Positions 1-8,254 of a stretch of DNA of 64,000 nucleotides are shown one piece after another. The position numbers were made by a program, and so were the translations under genes. The notes under the pieces were generated by a model. It was not told where the DNA came from. It saw only the letters and a program-made list of their open reading frames with translations, and ran no database searches. The DNA is taken from NCBI GenBank assembly GCA_047777415.1, contig JBKEEO010000003.1, forward strand, positions 42,748-106,747, read 5' to 3'. The DNA comes from Caproicibacter sp047777415. Its GTDB lineage: Bacteria > Bacillota > Clostridia > Oscillospirales > Acutalibacteraceae. How positions within the stretch are numbered: the stretch's first letter is position 1; each line of letters begins with the position of its first letter.

Positions 1-2
1 AA

Positions 3-662
3 GTGGCTTTTACGGTCCAAACTTCGGACAAAACGCAGAGACTTTCCTTTTATCCGACCGCGCACACCAATGTCAGCAAAAATGTTCCGATGGACGTAAG
101 TGTTGCATACAGCAGCGCTGATTTTTTGCTGCTGCAAATTAAAAATGTGCCGCAAAACTGGCAGGTTATTTCCCTCTGGGTGGACACGGAACCAAATGAA
201 AACAGGTCGGATTCCGGTGCGCTAACAGGCGCAAATTTCCTTTGTGATGCGCGCAAAGTGGAGATTAATAACTCGCTGAAACCGCAGCCGGAACTCAACT
301 ATGAAATTCAATCTGTGTACAATCAAATTGATGCGGTGCAACAAGAAATCTACGAACAAAATCAAAAAATTGAATCGGCGAACCTTGAAATTGAACAGCT
401 CAATTTTGATATTGCCGCTTTAAAAGCGGACCAAAAATATCAGACACAGGACGAGATTCAGCAATCCAATGCCATCATTGAAAGCAAAACCTCGCGCATT
501 AACAGCCTCAAAAATATGATTGAAAACTACCAAACGCAAATCGAAACTGCGCAGGAAAAATTGAAAAAACTCAATCAAAAACTCAGCGATATTAAGAGCG
601 GAACACTTTCTCCGTATCTGCGTTCCAACTCACAGGAAAGCACGGTATCTTCCTCGTCTTAA
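3..662 (+). CDS. Coiled-coil protein of unknown function, 5-prime end probably cut by the window
   Basis: The frame is open from the first bases of the window and the only start seen is GTG at 3 with no visible ribosome site, so the true start may lie upstream. The first ~95 residues look like a beta-rich domain with many Thr/Ser/Val. Residues ~100-200 are a long coiled coil rich in Gln, Glu, Lys and Ile with heptad spacing, and the tail is Ser-rich (ends STVSSSS). There is no signal peptide or membrane segment in what is visible. It sits just upstream of the candidate oriT and relaxase genes, so it may belong to the same mobile element. I do not recognise the family. Confidence 0.6.
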   Translation: MAFTVQTSDKTQRLSFYPTAHTNVSKNVPMDVSVAYSSADFLLLQIKNVPQNWQVISLWVDTEPNENRSDSGALTGANFLCDARKVEINNSLKPQPELNYEIQSVYNQIDAVQQEIYEQNQKIESANLEIEQLNFDIAALKADQKYQTQDEIQQSNAIIESKTSRINSLKNMIENYQTQIETAQEKLKKLNQKLSDIKSGTLSPYLRSNSQESTVSSSS

Positions 663-936
663 AGTCAAAAACGTGCTGAAAAATGGGACGAAAACGTGAA
701 AAAATGACCTCGAAAATATACGTAAAACATACGTAAACAGGGGTAAATTTATACGTAAAAACATACGTAAATGCCGATTTTTGGTGACCCCACCGATTCG
801 TTAGGCTTTGCCTAACTCCCCACCTTGTGTGGGGACAGAATCCCCTTATGCTCTTTCACTCCTCATGGCGGTGAAAACCACATTGCCCTGTTCGGGCAAA
901 CTCGTAAAGAAAAAGTATCAAGAGAGAGGTGAAAAA
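663..936 (+). other. Candidate origin of transfer (oriT) region
   Basis: This 274-bp gap without a gene lies directly upstream of the ribbon-helix-helix and relaxase genes, the usual place of oriT. It holds four copies of ATACGTAAA in two pairs (718, 729, 751, 763), then a 7-bp inverted repeat GTTAGGC/GCCTAAC (800-816) followed at once by a 6-bp inverted repeat CCCCAC/GTGGGG (818-834). Direct repeats bound by an accessory protein next to hairpins near the nic site is the standard oriT design. The nic site itself is not identified. Confidence 0.5.
718..771 (+). repeat. Four ATACGTAAA direct repeats (iteron-like)
   Basis: Exact copies start at 718, 729, 751 and 763. The two members of each pair are 11 or 12 bp apart, about one helical turn, so a dimeric ribbon-helix-helix protein could bind each pair on one face. 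The protein encoded at 937 is the obvious candidate. Confidence 0.7.
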
Positions 937-1185
937 ATGGACGTAAAAGTGCGCGGCGCTGACCCTGCAGCCGTCAAAAAAATTGATGAACTTGCCCGCA
1001 GACAGAACATTTCACGCAATCTTTTTCTCGTCAATTTAATTAATAACTACGCAGCGCTGGAAGAGTTTCAGAACTTCGAACAGCGCTATGCCGCAGCGCT
1101 GGAACAGTGTCTGAATGTCATCCGGCAGAACAGTATTGTGCTCCAAAAAGTTTTGAACATAGTGGGGGACGGCGATGAAACATAG
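937..1185 (+). CDS. Small ribbon-helix-helix DNA-binding protein, relaxosome accessory (MobC-like role)
   Basis: This 82-residue protein is read from ATG 937, chosen because GAGAGAGGTGA lies just upstream; an open frame from 808 has no such site. Residues ~1-45 have the pattern of a ribbon-helix-helix: a short strand (DVKVRGADPAAVKKIDEL) followed by a helix-turn-helix (ARRQNISRNLFLVNLINNY). The rest is helical. Proteins of this kind bind oriT and help the relaxase nick DNA; here the four direct repeats at 718-771 could be its operator. The stop overlaps the next gene by 11 bp, indicating translational coupling. The fold is inferred from pattern only. Confidence 0.65.
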   Translation: MDVKVRGADPAAVKKIDELARRQNISRNLFLVNLINNYAALEEFQNFEQRYAAALEQCLNVIRQNSIVLQKVLNIVGDGDET

Positions 1186-1636
1186 AAAGAATTTTTATCT
1201 GGAAGATGCCGCAATCTCGTACGTTAGGCAGGTACAAAAAGAAAATCACTTGCCATCTTTTACGGCTGCAATTTCTCAAATCATACGGGAACATCAGCAC
1301 AGAAACGATATTCCGGCGGCAGAATTTTTTGCAAAAGAGATGGCAAAACAGATTGCCGAGGAACTGAAAACTCCGCTGACTCGAATACGTTTGGGCGTTA
1401 ATAATGCGGACCGCAACAGCGATATTCTTCTGTTACTTGTCAACACTTTGCTTGCATATTCTCCGTATCAAACTTTGTTTGTGGATGACACACCCCAGCT
1501 TGCCAAAGCACGGCAAATTGAAAAAGACCGCATCGCAAACTTCCGTCAAAAGAAGCTGGATGCGGCCAAAAAGAAAATGAAAAAACAGCAGGAAACTCCT
1601 ATTCCAGAAGAGATTTCAGAAGACGATTTACTCTGA
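1175..1636 (+). CDS. Mobilisation-associated protein of unknown function
   Basis: The 153-residue protein starts at ATG 1175 inside the end of the preceding gene and ends 17 bp before the relaxase. The N-terminal ~40 residues (FYLEDAAISYVRQVQKEN) are helical with a possible DNA-binding pattern. The centre has a hydrophobic stretch (ILLLLVNTLLAY, ~88-99) that could be a membrane or packing helix. Residues ~115-145 are a highly charged Lys-rich helix and the tail is acidic. Its position between an accessory protein and the relaxase argues for a role in DNA processing or in linking the relaxosome to the membrane, but no named family is recognised. Confidence 0.55.
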   Translation: MKHRKNFYLEDAAISYVRQVQKENHLPSFTAAISQIIREHQHRNDIPAAEFFAKEMAKQIAEELKTPLTRIRLGVNNADRNSDILLLLVNTLLAYSPYQTLFVDDTPQLAKARQIEKDRIANFRQKKLDAAKKKMKKQQETPIPEEISEDDLL

Positions 1637-1653
1637 CAAAAGGAGGAGCTGCC

Positions 1654-2925
1654 ATGCCCGAAAAGGAATCGCCCGGGGTGATTTTTAAATCCAAATTCGT
1701 GCTGTCCAAACAGAAATTTACCGAATATATCAACTACATCAACAGACCGGAGGCCGTACGAAACAGAGCCTACGGTCTGTATTCTGTTTATATGGATGGA
1801 TATATGGATGACCCGAGAAAACAGCCCGGCTGTCCGAAAAATACGTCCGCTTTGTTTACTGCAACTAAGGACAGGCTGACCAAAGAAGAAAAGGAAATCC
1901 TGAAACGGCAGTTTCAACTCGCGCAACAGGCGGGAAGCCCTATGTGGCAGCAGGTCATCAGTTTTTCAAATCAATTTTTGGAGAAAGCCGGTATTTATGA
2001 TTCTTCATCCGGCAGACTGGATGAAGGCACGATTCGTACCGCTACCCGTTTGGCGGTAAAGGAAATGCTGAAGGCAGAGCACATGGAAGGCGCTGCAGTT
2101 TGGAGTGCGGCCATTCACTACAACACCGACAACATTCACGTTCACATCGCTGTGGTCGAGCCCAACCCGACGCGAAAGATGAAGGAATTTGTGGTGAAAA
2201 CGGCGGACAAAGGAACTGCCACAGAGTGCCAGTATGCGGCGGCTATGAAGAACAGTACGCTCCAAAAAGTAAAATCAAAAATCGTCAACAGCATTGTGAA
2301 CCGATCGCCGGAGCTTACAAAAATCAATACGATTATCCGTGAAAACATCGTAGCGCAAAAGAGGGAAACCATGGTTTCACGCGACAGGAATTTGCAGGGG
2401 GAATTTCTCAATCTGTACCGAAAACTGCCCGCCGACAGACGACTGTGGTTTTACAATATGAATGCTTTAGCAGCCATTCGGCCGGAGATAGATGCTTTTA
2501 CAAAACGCTATCTTCGCCTCTATCACCGTCAGGATATAGCTGAATTATCCGACCTTTTACAAAGGCAGGAACAATTTTTCAAATCAGCGTACGGCGACGG
2601 AACAACACATCGATACAAACAGTATGCGCAGACCAAGTGGAAGGACCTGTACACCCGGATGGGCAATGCGGTGCTGAGGGAACTGCGGGAATATGACAAG
2701 ACTGTGCGGAAGGAACGGGCCATACCGAGGAAAAAGCTTCCGGTAAAGCAGAAACTTCGTGCAAAAAAGAAGCTGCTCCATGTTCGGTCCGGCAGCATCT
2801 ATCAATTAAAGAAAGCTCTGAAAAAGGAAGTGTCGGAGATGAAAAACCAGCTGGAGTTTGAACGACTCCAACAGAACATCGATTGGGAACAGGAACGGCA
2901 GGGATTGGAATGCGAAAGAAATTGA
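1654..2925 (+). CDS. MobP-type relaxase (MobP2-like)
   Basis: This 423-residue protein nicks oriT and pilots the strand during conjugative transfer. The three-His metal site is visible at ~152-163 (HYNTDNIHVHIAVVEP), the HxxxDxxHxH signature of this relaxase class. A Tyr-rich stretch near residues 25-50 (EYINYINRP, YSVYMDGYM) can supply the nicking Tyr. The C-terminal half is basic and helical, as in Firmicutes MobP relaxases. The ATG at 1654 follows AAAGGAGGAG. The gene is complete and overlaps the next one. No coupling protein or secretion genes are in view, so the element is either mobilisable only or its conjugation genes lie upstream or were lost. Confidence 0.85.
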   Translation: MPEKESPGVIFKSKFVLSKQKFTEYINYINRPEAVRNRAYGLYSVYMDGYMDDPRKQPGCPKNTSALFTATKDRLTKEEKEILKRQFQLAQQAGSPMWQQVISFSNQFLEKAGIYDSSSGRLDEGTIRTATRLAVKEMLKAEHMEGAAVWSAAIHYNTDNIHVHIAVVEPNPTRKMKEFVVKTADKGTATECQYAAAMKNSTLQKVKSKIVNSIVNRSPELTKINTIIRENIVAQKRETMVSRDRNLQGEFLNLYRKLPADRRLWFYNMNALAAIRPEIDAFTKRYLRLYHRQDIAELSDLLQRQEQFFKSAYGDGTTHRYKQYAQTKWKDLYTRMGNAVLRELREYDKTVRKERAIPRKKLPVKQKLRAKKKLLHVRSGSIYQLKKALKKEVSEMKNQLEFERLQQNIDWEQERQGLECERN

Positions 2926-3941
2926 TTTTGATATTGGCCGGGGTTTTTGCCCCGGCCTTTTTTATTATCACGATTCTGATGGTGTTGGCCGCCGTTATCG
3001 CGGGCTGCAATACCATCGCGCAGTACCGTTATTTACAAGAGGGAGGCACATTGTCCGAAGCAGTTTTGGCTTATGAGCCGTTGGTGGAAGAATATTGTGA
3101 GCAATATGGTATTTCAGATTATGTGCCTCTTGTGCTGGCAATCATGCAGCAGGAAAGCGGGGGAATGGGCAGCGACCCGATGCAGAGTTCGGAGTGTCCG
3201 GCCAATCTAAAATATCCGCAAAAACCCGGCGGGATTACCGACCCTGAATATTCGATTAAAGTGGGAATAGAGTATTTTGCAAGCTGTCTGCGTGCGGCAC
3301 AGGTGAAAGCTCCGGATGATATTGAGGAAATCAGTCTCGCCTTGCAGGGGTACAACTTCGGCGGTGGATATATCAGCTGGGCGGAAGAACGGGGCGGATA
3401 TTCTCACGCAAACGCGGTGGAATTCTCCCAGCAAAAAGCGAAGCTGCTTGGATGGGATACCTATGGTGACACGGATTATGTTTCTCATGTTTTGCGCTAT
3501 TACTCTCTTTTGGCGCTGCCGGGGAACGGATACTTTTCCTGTCCGCTGCCATACGGTTCGTTTACTGTTTCCAGCGGGTTTGGTTATCGGAATGGAGAAC
3601 TGCACAAGGGTATTGACCTCGCCGCTCCGGAAGGAACTGAAATTACCGCGGCTGCGTCCGGAACAGTGGAATATGCACAGTATGGTGAAACAGGAAGCGG
3701 GTTCGGCGGTTATGGTAAAGTTATTTTGATTCGGCACAACGGTACATACAGTACCCTTTACGCCCACTGCAGTCAGCTGATGGTTTCAGAAGGCGATGAA
3801 GTACAAAAGGGCGATGTCATTGCTTTAGTTGGAAGCACCGGCGACAGCACCGGACCTCACTGCCATTTTGAGATTCGAGTTAATAGTGAGGCTGTTGACC
3901 CTTTGCCTTATTTGAATCTGGAGAAGAAGATGGGGGAGTGA
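2910..3941 (+). CDS. Bifunctional cell-wall hydrolase: lysozyme-like domain plus M23 peptidase
   Basis: This 343-residue protein is a typical conjugation-element wall hydrolase that opens peptidoglycan for the transfer channel. ATG 2910 is preferred over the upstream TTG 2883. Residues ~3-30 are a hydrophobic anchor ending IAGC. Residues ~55-190 are a lysozyme-like domain with the catalytic-Glu motif MQQESGG and the typical YNFGGGYI. Residues ~215-335 are an M23 metallopeptidase with HKGIDL and HCHFE, the two zinc-binding halves. It overlaps the relaxase by 16 bp, so both are in one transcript. Similar two-domain proteins accompany Tn916-like and other Firmicutes ICEs. Confidence 0.85.
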   Translation: MRKKLILILAGVFAPAFFIITILMVLAAVIAGCNTIAQYRYLQEGGTLSEAVLAYEPLVEEYCEQYGISDYVPLVLAIMQQESGGMGSDPMQSSECPANLKYPQKPGGITDPEYSIKVGIEYFASCLRAAQVKAPDDIEEISLALQGYNFGGGYISWAEERGGYSHANAVEFSQQKAKLLGWDTYGDTDYVSHVLRYYSLLALPGNGYFSCPLPYGSFTVSSGFGYRNGELHKGIDLAAPEGTEITAAASGTVEYAQYGETGSGFGGYGKVILIRHNGTYSTLYAHCSQLMVSEGDEVQKGDVIALVGSTGDSTGPHCHFEIRVNSEAVDPLPYLNLEKKMGE

Positions 3942-3947
3942 GAGACA

Positions 3948-4034
3948 ATGTCCAATGAGAATTATGCTTTTGGCACGTCCTAGGATTACGACGAGGTAGA
4001 GAATAATGCCAAGCATTTCATTGAGAAAAAGTGA
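3948..4034 (+). pseudogene. Short reading frame interrupted by one in-frame TAG
   Basis: ATG 3948 begins 6 bp after the wall hydrolase stop and follows a GGGGGAGTGAGAG stretch. It reads 11 codons to a TAG at 3981, then continues in frame for 16 more codons (DYDEVENNAKHFIEKK) to TGA 4032. The continuation has a sensible acidic/helical composition, which suggests a once longer small gene with a nonsense mutation. I do not recognise it. Confidence 0.4.
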
Positions 4035-4159
4035 AGAATGAACTGTATAAATGACAGAAAGCCGAATGAAGAGGTTTTGGAACGTTTTACATAGGAGTTA
4101 ATATTTTTTTTGGACAGTAATGACAATAATATATAAAATAACGAATCCGTACGAAACCT

Positions 4160-4336
4160 TAAAAACCATCAAAAGCTGTTTTGGTCTTCACGCTTTGCGC
4201 ACATTTCTCAGCAGCTTTGAGAAAAATAGGATAATCAGGAGTAAAGCCAATCTTTTGATTTACGTTACAAATCAAAAAATTACCTAAATTCTTCTCTAAA
4301 ATAAAATTTAATTTACGCAAAATATTACGAAGTGCC
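4160..4336 (+). mobile_element. IS-C end fragment (non-coding right end)
   Basis: The stretch matches, with some divergence, the right end of the IS-C derivatives at 47105-47294 (same strand) and 31286-31440 (opposite strand). Shared pieces include a hairpin-forming AAGCTG...CAGC(T)TTGAG, the run TTTGATTTACGTTACAAATC and the terminal AATTTACGCAAAATATTACG. No transposase sequence remains here. It fills most of the gap between the mobilisation block and the next operon; nothing else is seen in 4035-4369. Confidence 0.65.
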
Positions 4337-4369
4337 AAATATTGCAGGGTGCAATAAACAAGGTAAGTG

Positions 4370-5161
4370 TTAAAGAATCTTTTTTATTGCTTTTTGCGAC
4401 TTTACCCTTTTCTCATCGCGTAATTTATCCATATAATTAAGAGCGAGTTCTTTTATTTCTTCCGGCTCAAGAAAGTCCAAATTTGTTACAGCGGCATAGT
4501 GATTCAAATACTTCGCACATTCTCTAAAGTAATCGGTAATACCCTCGTTTCCGATTTTGTCCCGAAAATCTCGTATAGCCAACAGAACTCCTTTCATTCT
4601 ATTGAAGTTCATACGGTTCAGTGTATCCATTACGTCCGTACAAATTGTCTGATTTGTAAGAAGAATTTCCGTCAACGCATAATGATTTTTGCTATCTGGG
4701 TCATATGTTAAATATCCGTACCACCATAAACGAGACAATCCATTGTGATTGAGAAGATTGCGTGTTGTTGTCACAAAATAATGGGCTTTAATTGTATTTT
4801 CTCGCGCATTAGTCATCCAACGATTTCTGATATATTCACGATACTCGGGAACAGTGTGACACAAATATGTCCACATATACTTATTTGATGCTTGTAAAGG
4901 TGTCAATGTTTTAAAAGCATCATAGAGCCTTCGTGTATTTTCCAAATCTTCTTTAGATTTCTGAGCATCGGTTTTTGCCCCGACGGTATAGTATGGCGTA
5001 AACTTATGAACCTCTACCGTTTTAGAAGTGCCATAATATTCTTTACTGTTCTTAAAAAAGTCTTTGATCCACTCGTCAGTGCCGGCGTATTTATCGGCAT
5101 TATCGGGAATACTGGTAAGGAGTCTGTCGTATGCTTCTTCTGTAAAATAACCCAAAAACAT
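4370..5161 (-). CDS. Unknown protein of the GHKL-ATPase operon (DUF6339-like)
   Basis: This 263-residue soluble protein is last in the minus-strand operon. ATG 5161 is chosen over TTG 5164 because AGGAGGT sits 9 bp upstream. It is mostly helical, with conserved-looking aromatic motifs YMWTYLCHTVPEY (~103-115), RNRWMT and GLSRLWWYGYLTYD (~144-157), and a Lys-rich C-terminus. The W-YL-H and RLWW pattern reminds me of DUF6339 proteins, which occur beside restriction-modification genes; this assignment is from memory and needs a profile search. Its start is 20 bp behind the previous stop. No nuclease motif is visible by eye. Confidence 0.6.
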   Translation of the reverse strand: MFLGYFTEEAYDRLLTSIPDNADKYAGTDEWIKDFFKNSKEYYGTSKTVEVHKFTPYYTVGAKTDAQKSKEDLENTRRLYDAFKTLTPLQASNKYMWTYLCHTVPEYREYIRNRWMTNARENTIKAHYFVTTTRNLLNHNGLSRLWWYGYLTYDPDSKNHYALTEILLTNQTICTDVMDTLNRMNFNRMKGVLLAIRDFRDKIGNEGITDYFRECAKYLNHYAAVTNLDFLEPEEIKELALNYMDKLRDEKRVKSQKAIKKIL

Positions 5162-5181
5162 CAATCAATACCTCCTACTAT

Positions 5182-6081
5182 TTATGTCTCACCACTGTCT
5201 ATTTCGGAATCGAGCGTATCTTTTAATGATTTTAATGCATCCATAGATATGGATCCAAGCAGTTTATCGGCAAGCGTGGCATAAGAATCTGTATAATCTG
5301 ACATTTCAACTCCGATCTTTTTGGCTTTCTTCTCTATTGCTCTGAACCAGCGTTTGTCCCTACAATCACCATCGCTACTTCCTTGATGAGTGCATATTTT
5401 TGCAATTGCTTCGATGAGAACAGGGTATACAATGATGCCGGTCACATATCTCCGCAACGAACCGTTATTAAAATCGCAGAACTTATAATAAAGATTATAT
5501 AACGGCTCTTTAAGATTGACTTTAATCTTTTCATCACTGAACTCCGCAATAATATCGTCATCCTGATTCGAAACCTTGTTAATGGTAAAAATAGATGAAA
5601 TAGGCTTTTCGAGTTCGCTGTCATCTACATATATCACGCGACTGTCTTCTTTAGCCAGTATATCTCCTTTTCGAATTGCAAATTTAGAATTACCAAAGTA
5701 GAGTGTATTGAATTCCCCGGGGCAAGAAAACTGAGGGATAGCTTCAGCAGCTATAATGGATCCGGCTACCTCAATACGTTTAACAATATCAAATTTAGGG
5801 ATGCATACCTTTAATACGGTTTTATCTTTTTCAAATTTGAACAGTCTGCTGTAGGATGCGGCTCTGCTTTTGACATTGATGACAACAACCGCTTTCCCGT
5901 CTTGAATTAATTTGCTCAGGCCATCACAAACAAGAGTATAAGAAAATGGAATTTCGATATTGTCTGTTGTTACACTGATATCATCTTCATTAAATGAAGT
6001 ATGAAAATAACAAGATTTGATGTAATCATCTCCTCCGTTTTCAAGAACGGGGTGTGGAAATTCATTTTTTATTGATTCCAT
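5182..6081 (-). CDS. Unknown protein of the GHKL-ATPase operon
   Basis: This 299-residue soluble protein overlaps the end of the ATPase gene by 13 bp (ATG inside ...AATGGAATCAATAA), with GGAGGTG upstream, so the two are translationally coupled and probably made in matched amounts. The N-terminal ~200 residues look beta-rich (alternating hydrophobic strands such as KAVVVINVKSR and VLKVCIPKFDIV). The C-terminal ~100 are helical and contain a Cys/His-bearing stretch (AKICTHQGSSDGDCRDKRWF). No known family is recognised. The tight coupling suggests it is the physical partner of the ATPase. Confidence 0.6.
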   Translation of the reverse strand: MESIKNEFPHPVLENGGDDYIKSCYFHTSFNEDDISVTTDNIEIPFSYTLVCDGLSKLIQDGKAVVVINVKSRAASYSRLFKFEKDKTVLKVCIPKFDIVKRIEVAGSIIAAEAIPQFSCPGEFNTLYFGNSKFAIRKGDILAKEDSRVIYVDDSELEKPISSIFTINKVSNQDDDIIAEFSDEKIKVNLKEPLYNLYYKFCDFNNGSLRRYVTGIIVYPVLIEAIAKICTHQGSSDGDCRDKRWFRAIEKKAKKIGVEMSDYTDSYATLADKLLGSISMDALKSLKDTLDSEIDSGET

Positions 6082-8012
6082 TTCTTAGACACCTCCGTGA
6101 TATGCAAGTTTAGAACCATTTTTTCTTTGTTTGTGAATTTGACAAAAAATATAGCAGGGGTATTTGCTTGGACTCTTATTGGCCCTGCTTGACCATTTTC
6201 TATATTAATCGGGTTATCGTTATAGGTGAATGATTCCATTTCAATAGGATCAGTCCGGCCGTCTTCGCCTAAAGCTGAACATGAAATATATAAATTTTCA
6301 TATGTCTCGGTAGGCTTTATTACAATTTTGTATAGTCCTATGGACGGGTCAATAGGAAAGGCTCTTTGTGCGGAAAGATTCGGTAAAGTTACAGTTTTTG
6401 TTCCTTTTCCTTTGGCCGCACCATGCTGCGGGTCATCTACCACGAGTTTCGGATTCACCGGTTTCGGCGGATGCTGATGAAGTGGTACAGGATTGGGGTT
6501 TGTTTCGTGGTTTTGAATATCGCCCGGTTCTTCTGCACCTTCTGCTTTATATCCTTCGACGGTGATCGTACCCGGATTTCCTGTAACTGTCTTGACTTTC
6601 CCGATTTTAATTATCGGTTTTAGAATATCATTGCCCTCACTCGCGCCACCTACATTATCATGTTCATCGGGAAGATATTCCCCAACACCGAAAGCATCAA
6701 CGCTATCCTCGGTGACCATTTCAAATTGACTTTTTAACAATCGAGTTACAGTATCATCTATTTTTTTGATAGCTTTTTTAGCATCCTGACGTTTTTGCTT
6801 TTCCGAATTTCGTTTGATGAGCTTGTAATCCCATTTATCATGGCAAGGTGGCTCTGTAGCACGGAGAAGTTTACTAAGTTCTGTTCCACGAACAATTAAC
6901 ACAGCAGCATAATGTTGGAAAATATTTTTTCGCTTAAGTTCTACAAGCATTCCGGTATCTCGAAAATAGGCTATGGTACGATTAAAGGTACTATCAGATT
7001 TAATATATATTTCAGCATCATTTTCAGAAATAATTGAAAGCTTTTCTGCTTTATCAGGGGAAACAAACGCACTATACAACTGTGCAGTTTTCGCCATTTC
7101 TTTGTCCTTTGAGTATTTGGAAACAGCTTGAGAAAGGCGTTCTTTATTAAGAAGCTGATGCTTATCACCGTCTTTCAGTTCAACTACAAGCCGATTCTCT
7201 TTTATCGCAACGAAGAAGTTTTTAATGACAGCTTTTGCTATATTATCGAACCAATTATCTTCTTGGTTAAATCCGGCAATAATAACATCTGTTCCGTATT
7301 GATCACGTGGGAACAAATCTCTGAACTCGCATTCATCTTCACTATATATGGGAGTCCAAGATTTATTTTCATTATCATTTTTTTGGTATTTACCTATCCT
7401 TTGGGTTTCTTCATTTTTTTCATTATAATGAGATGCCAGTCTTGCCACACCTATAAAAGCTTTTTCTTTATCGGATTCGGCATATGTATTATAAAACACC
7501 ATACTAAGAGCGGAACAAGCAAAAGGCGCATTTTTACCAATACCGAAAGAACCTGCGCCGGTTTCACTCTTATCAACCGATATCCCGTCTTCACCAGTAA
7601 GAGCTTCCCATGCACTTTTAAGTGCGCGTGTTCTGCTTCCGTTTAATCCTTTTGTATTATAGTCACTGGCAATAAGGACAGGAATTTTTTCTCTCGCAAG
7701 CATTTTATCAGCGTCATCGAGGAAAAGATTTAAGCGTTCATCTGTATCTTTCCAAAGGTCGCGGCAGCCTTTGATACATTTCTTATAATCGGTAAAAGCG
7801 TTATAAGACTTAGTTGGTATATACCTGAGTTCAAATACAACACGTACCGGTTCTTTGGCAATTTCGCTGTGAGCATCAAGGGAATTTTGGCAGATTTCAC
7901 GTGCCAAATTATCCATCAGCTTTTTGCCTTGGAATCCCTCAATATCATTATTTGTATATCCTTGTCTTGTCCCGCCGGCTAACGGGGGAAATCTCCAACC
8001 TACATTTACCAT
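6069..8012 (-). CDS. GHKL-fold ATPase of the MutL/MORC-like type linked to restriction systems
   Basis: This 647-residue protein has the ATP site of the GHKL (Hsp90/MutL/histidine kinase/topoisomerase) fold. The N box is REICQNSLDA with E39, N43 and D46; the G1 loop is SDYNTKGLNG with D117; the lid/G2 loop is GAGSFGIGK at 152-160. A middle domain (~220-400) would correspond to the transducer region. Residues ~480-560 are a Pro/Gly/His-rich linker and ~560-647 a beta domain ending in the coupling with the next gene. MutL/MORC-like GHKL ATPases encoded beside cytosine methyltransferases and Vsr are known in bacterial restriction loci, and this locus fits. Usual partners such as a Z1 helicase are not seen here. 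Confidence 0.8.
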   Translation of the reverse strand: MVNVGWRFPPLAGGTRQGYTNNDIEGFQGKKLMDNLAREICQNSLDAHSEIAKEPVRVVFELRYIPTKSYNAFTDYKKCIKGCRDLWKDTDERLNLFLDDADKMLAREKIPVLIASDYNTKGLNGSRTRALKSAWEALTGEDGISVDKSETGAGSFGIGKNAPFACSALSMVFYNTYAESDKEKAFIGVARLASHYNEKNEETQRIGKYQKNDNENKSWTPIYSEDECEFRDLFPRDQYGTDVIIAGFNQEDNWFDNIAKAVIKNFFVAIKENRLVVELKDGDKHQLLNKERLSQAVSKYSKDKEMAKTAQLYSAFVSPDKAEKLSIISENDAEIYIKSDSTFNRTIAYFRDTGMLVELKRKNIFQHYAAVLIVRGTELSKLLRATEPPCHDKWDYKLIKRNSEKQKRQDAKKAIKKIDDTVTRLLKSQFEMVTEDSVDAFGVGEYLPDEHDNVGGASEGNDILKPIIKIGKVKTVTGNPGTITVEGYKAEGAEEPGDIQNHETNPNPVPLHQHPPKPVNPKLVVDDPQHGAAKGKGTKTVTLPNLSAQRAFPIDPSIGLYKIVIKPTETYENLYISCSALGEDGRTDPIEMESFTYNDNPINIENGQAGPIRVQANTPAIFFVKFTNKEKMVLNLHITEVSKKWNQ

Positions 8013-8026
8013 GTGTCATTTCTCCT

Positions 8027-8254
8027 TTAACGAAGAGTAAAGCGTTCTTCTTTGGTGTCCAGTCCTAAGAATTTATTCTTGGTATTTTTTAATTCCTTTT
8101 CAAGGGCGTTAAAAATTTTTTTAACGTCCTCTTCTGTGTATTCATAATTTGCCTTGCTTGAGCAGTTTCCGAGTAGTCTCATCATTTCCAATATTTTATT
8201 TGTTCTTGCCTCTGCAATCCGGACGAATTTTTCACGTTTGGTCTCGGCAGCCAT
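8027..8254 (-). CDS. Small helical protein, first gene of the GHKL-ATPase operon
   Basis: This 75-residue protein starts at ATG 8254 behind AAGGAGGG and ends 14 bp before the ATPase start (8012). It is charged and helical: an N-terminal helix KREKFVRIAEARTNKILEMM, a short loop with Cys, then YEYTEEDVKKIF and a Lys/Glu-rich helix. Small proteins with this AEARTNK...YEYTEEDV pattern are, from memory, common in Clostridia ahead of accessory ATPase or restriction genes. It may be a regulator or assembly factor. The upstream region is very AT-rich (8280-8460) and should hold the operon promoter. Confidence 0.65.
   Translation of the reverse strand: MAAETKREKFVRIAEARTNKILEMMRLLGNCSSKANYEYTEEDVKKIFNALEKELKNTKNKFLGLDTKEERFTLR

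Noticed and set aside
718..771. CRISPR-like repeat array
   Set aside because: Repeats are 9 bp with 2-13 bp between them, there are no spacers and no cas genes; iterons fit better. No CRISPR array was seen anywhere in the window.
3207..3767. 186-residue minus-strand ORF
   Set aside because: It lies wholly opposite the lysozyme/M23 gene, which has clear family motifs; it is a shadow.
3981..3983. Pyrrolysine codon
   Set aside because: No pyl genes are in view and a TAG in a small remnant is more simply a mutation.
4160..4336. Conserved structured non-coding RNA, because a palindromic segment recurs at several sites
   Set aside because: The larger copies show it is the non-coding end of IS-C, attached to transposase sequence and terminal repeats.
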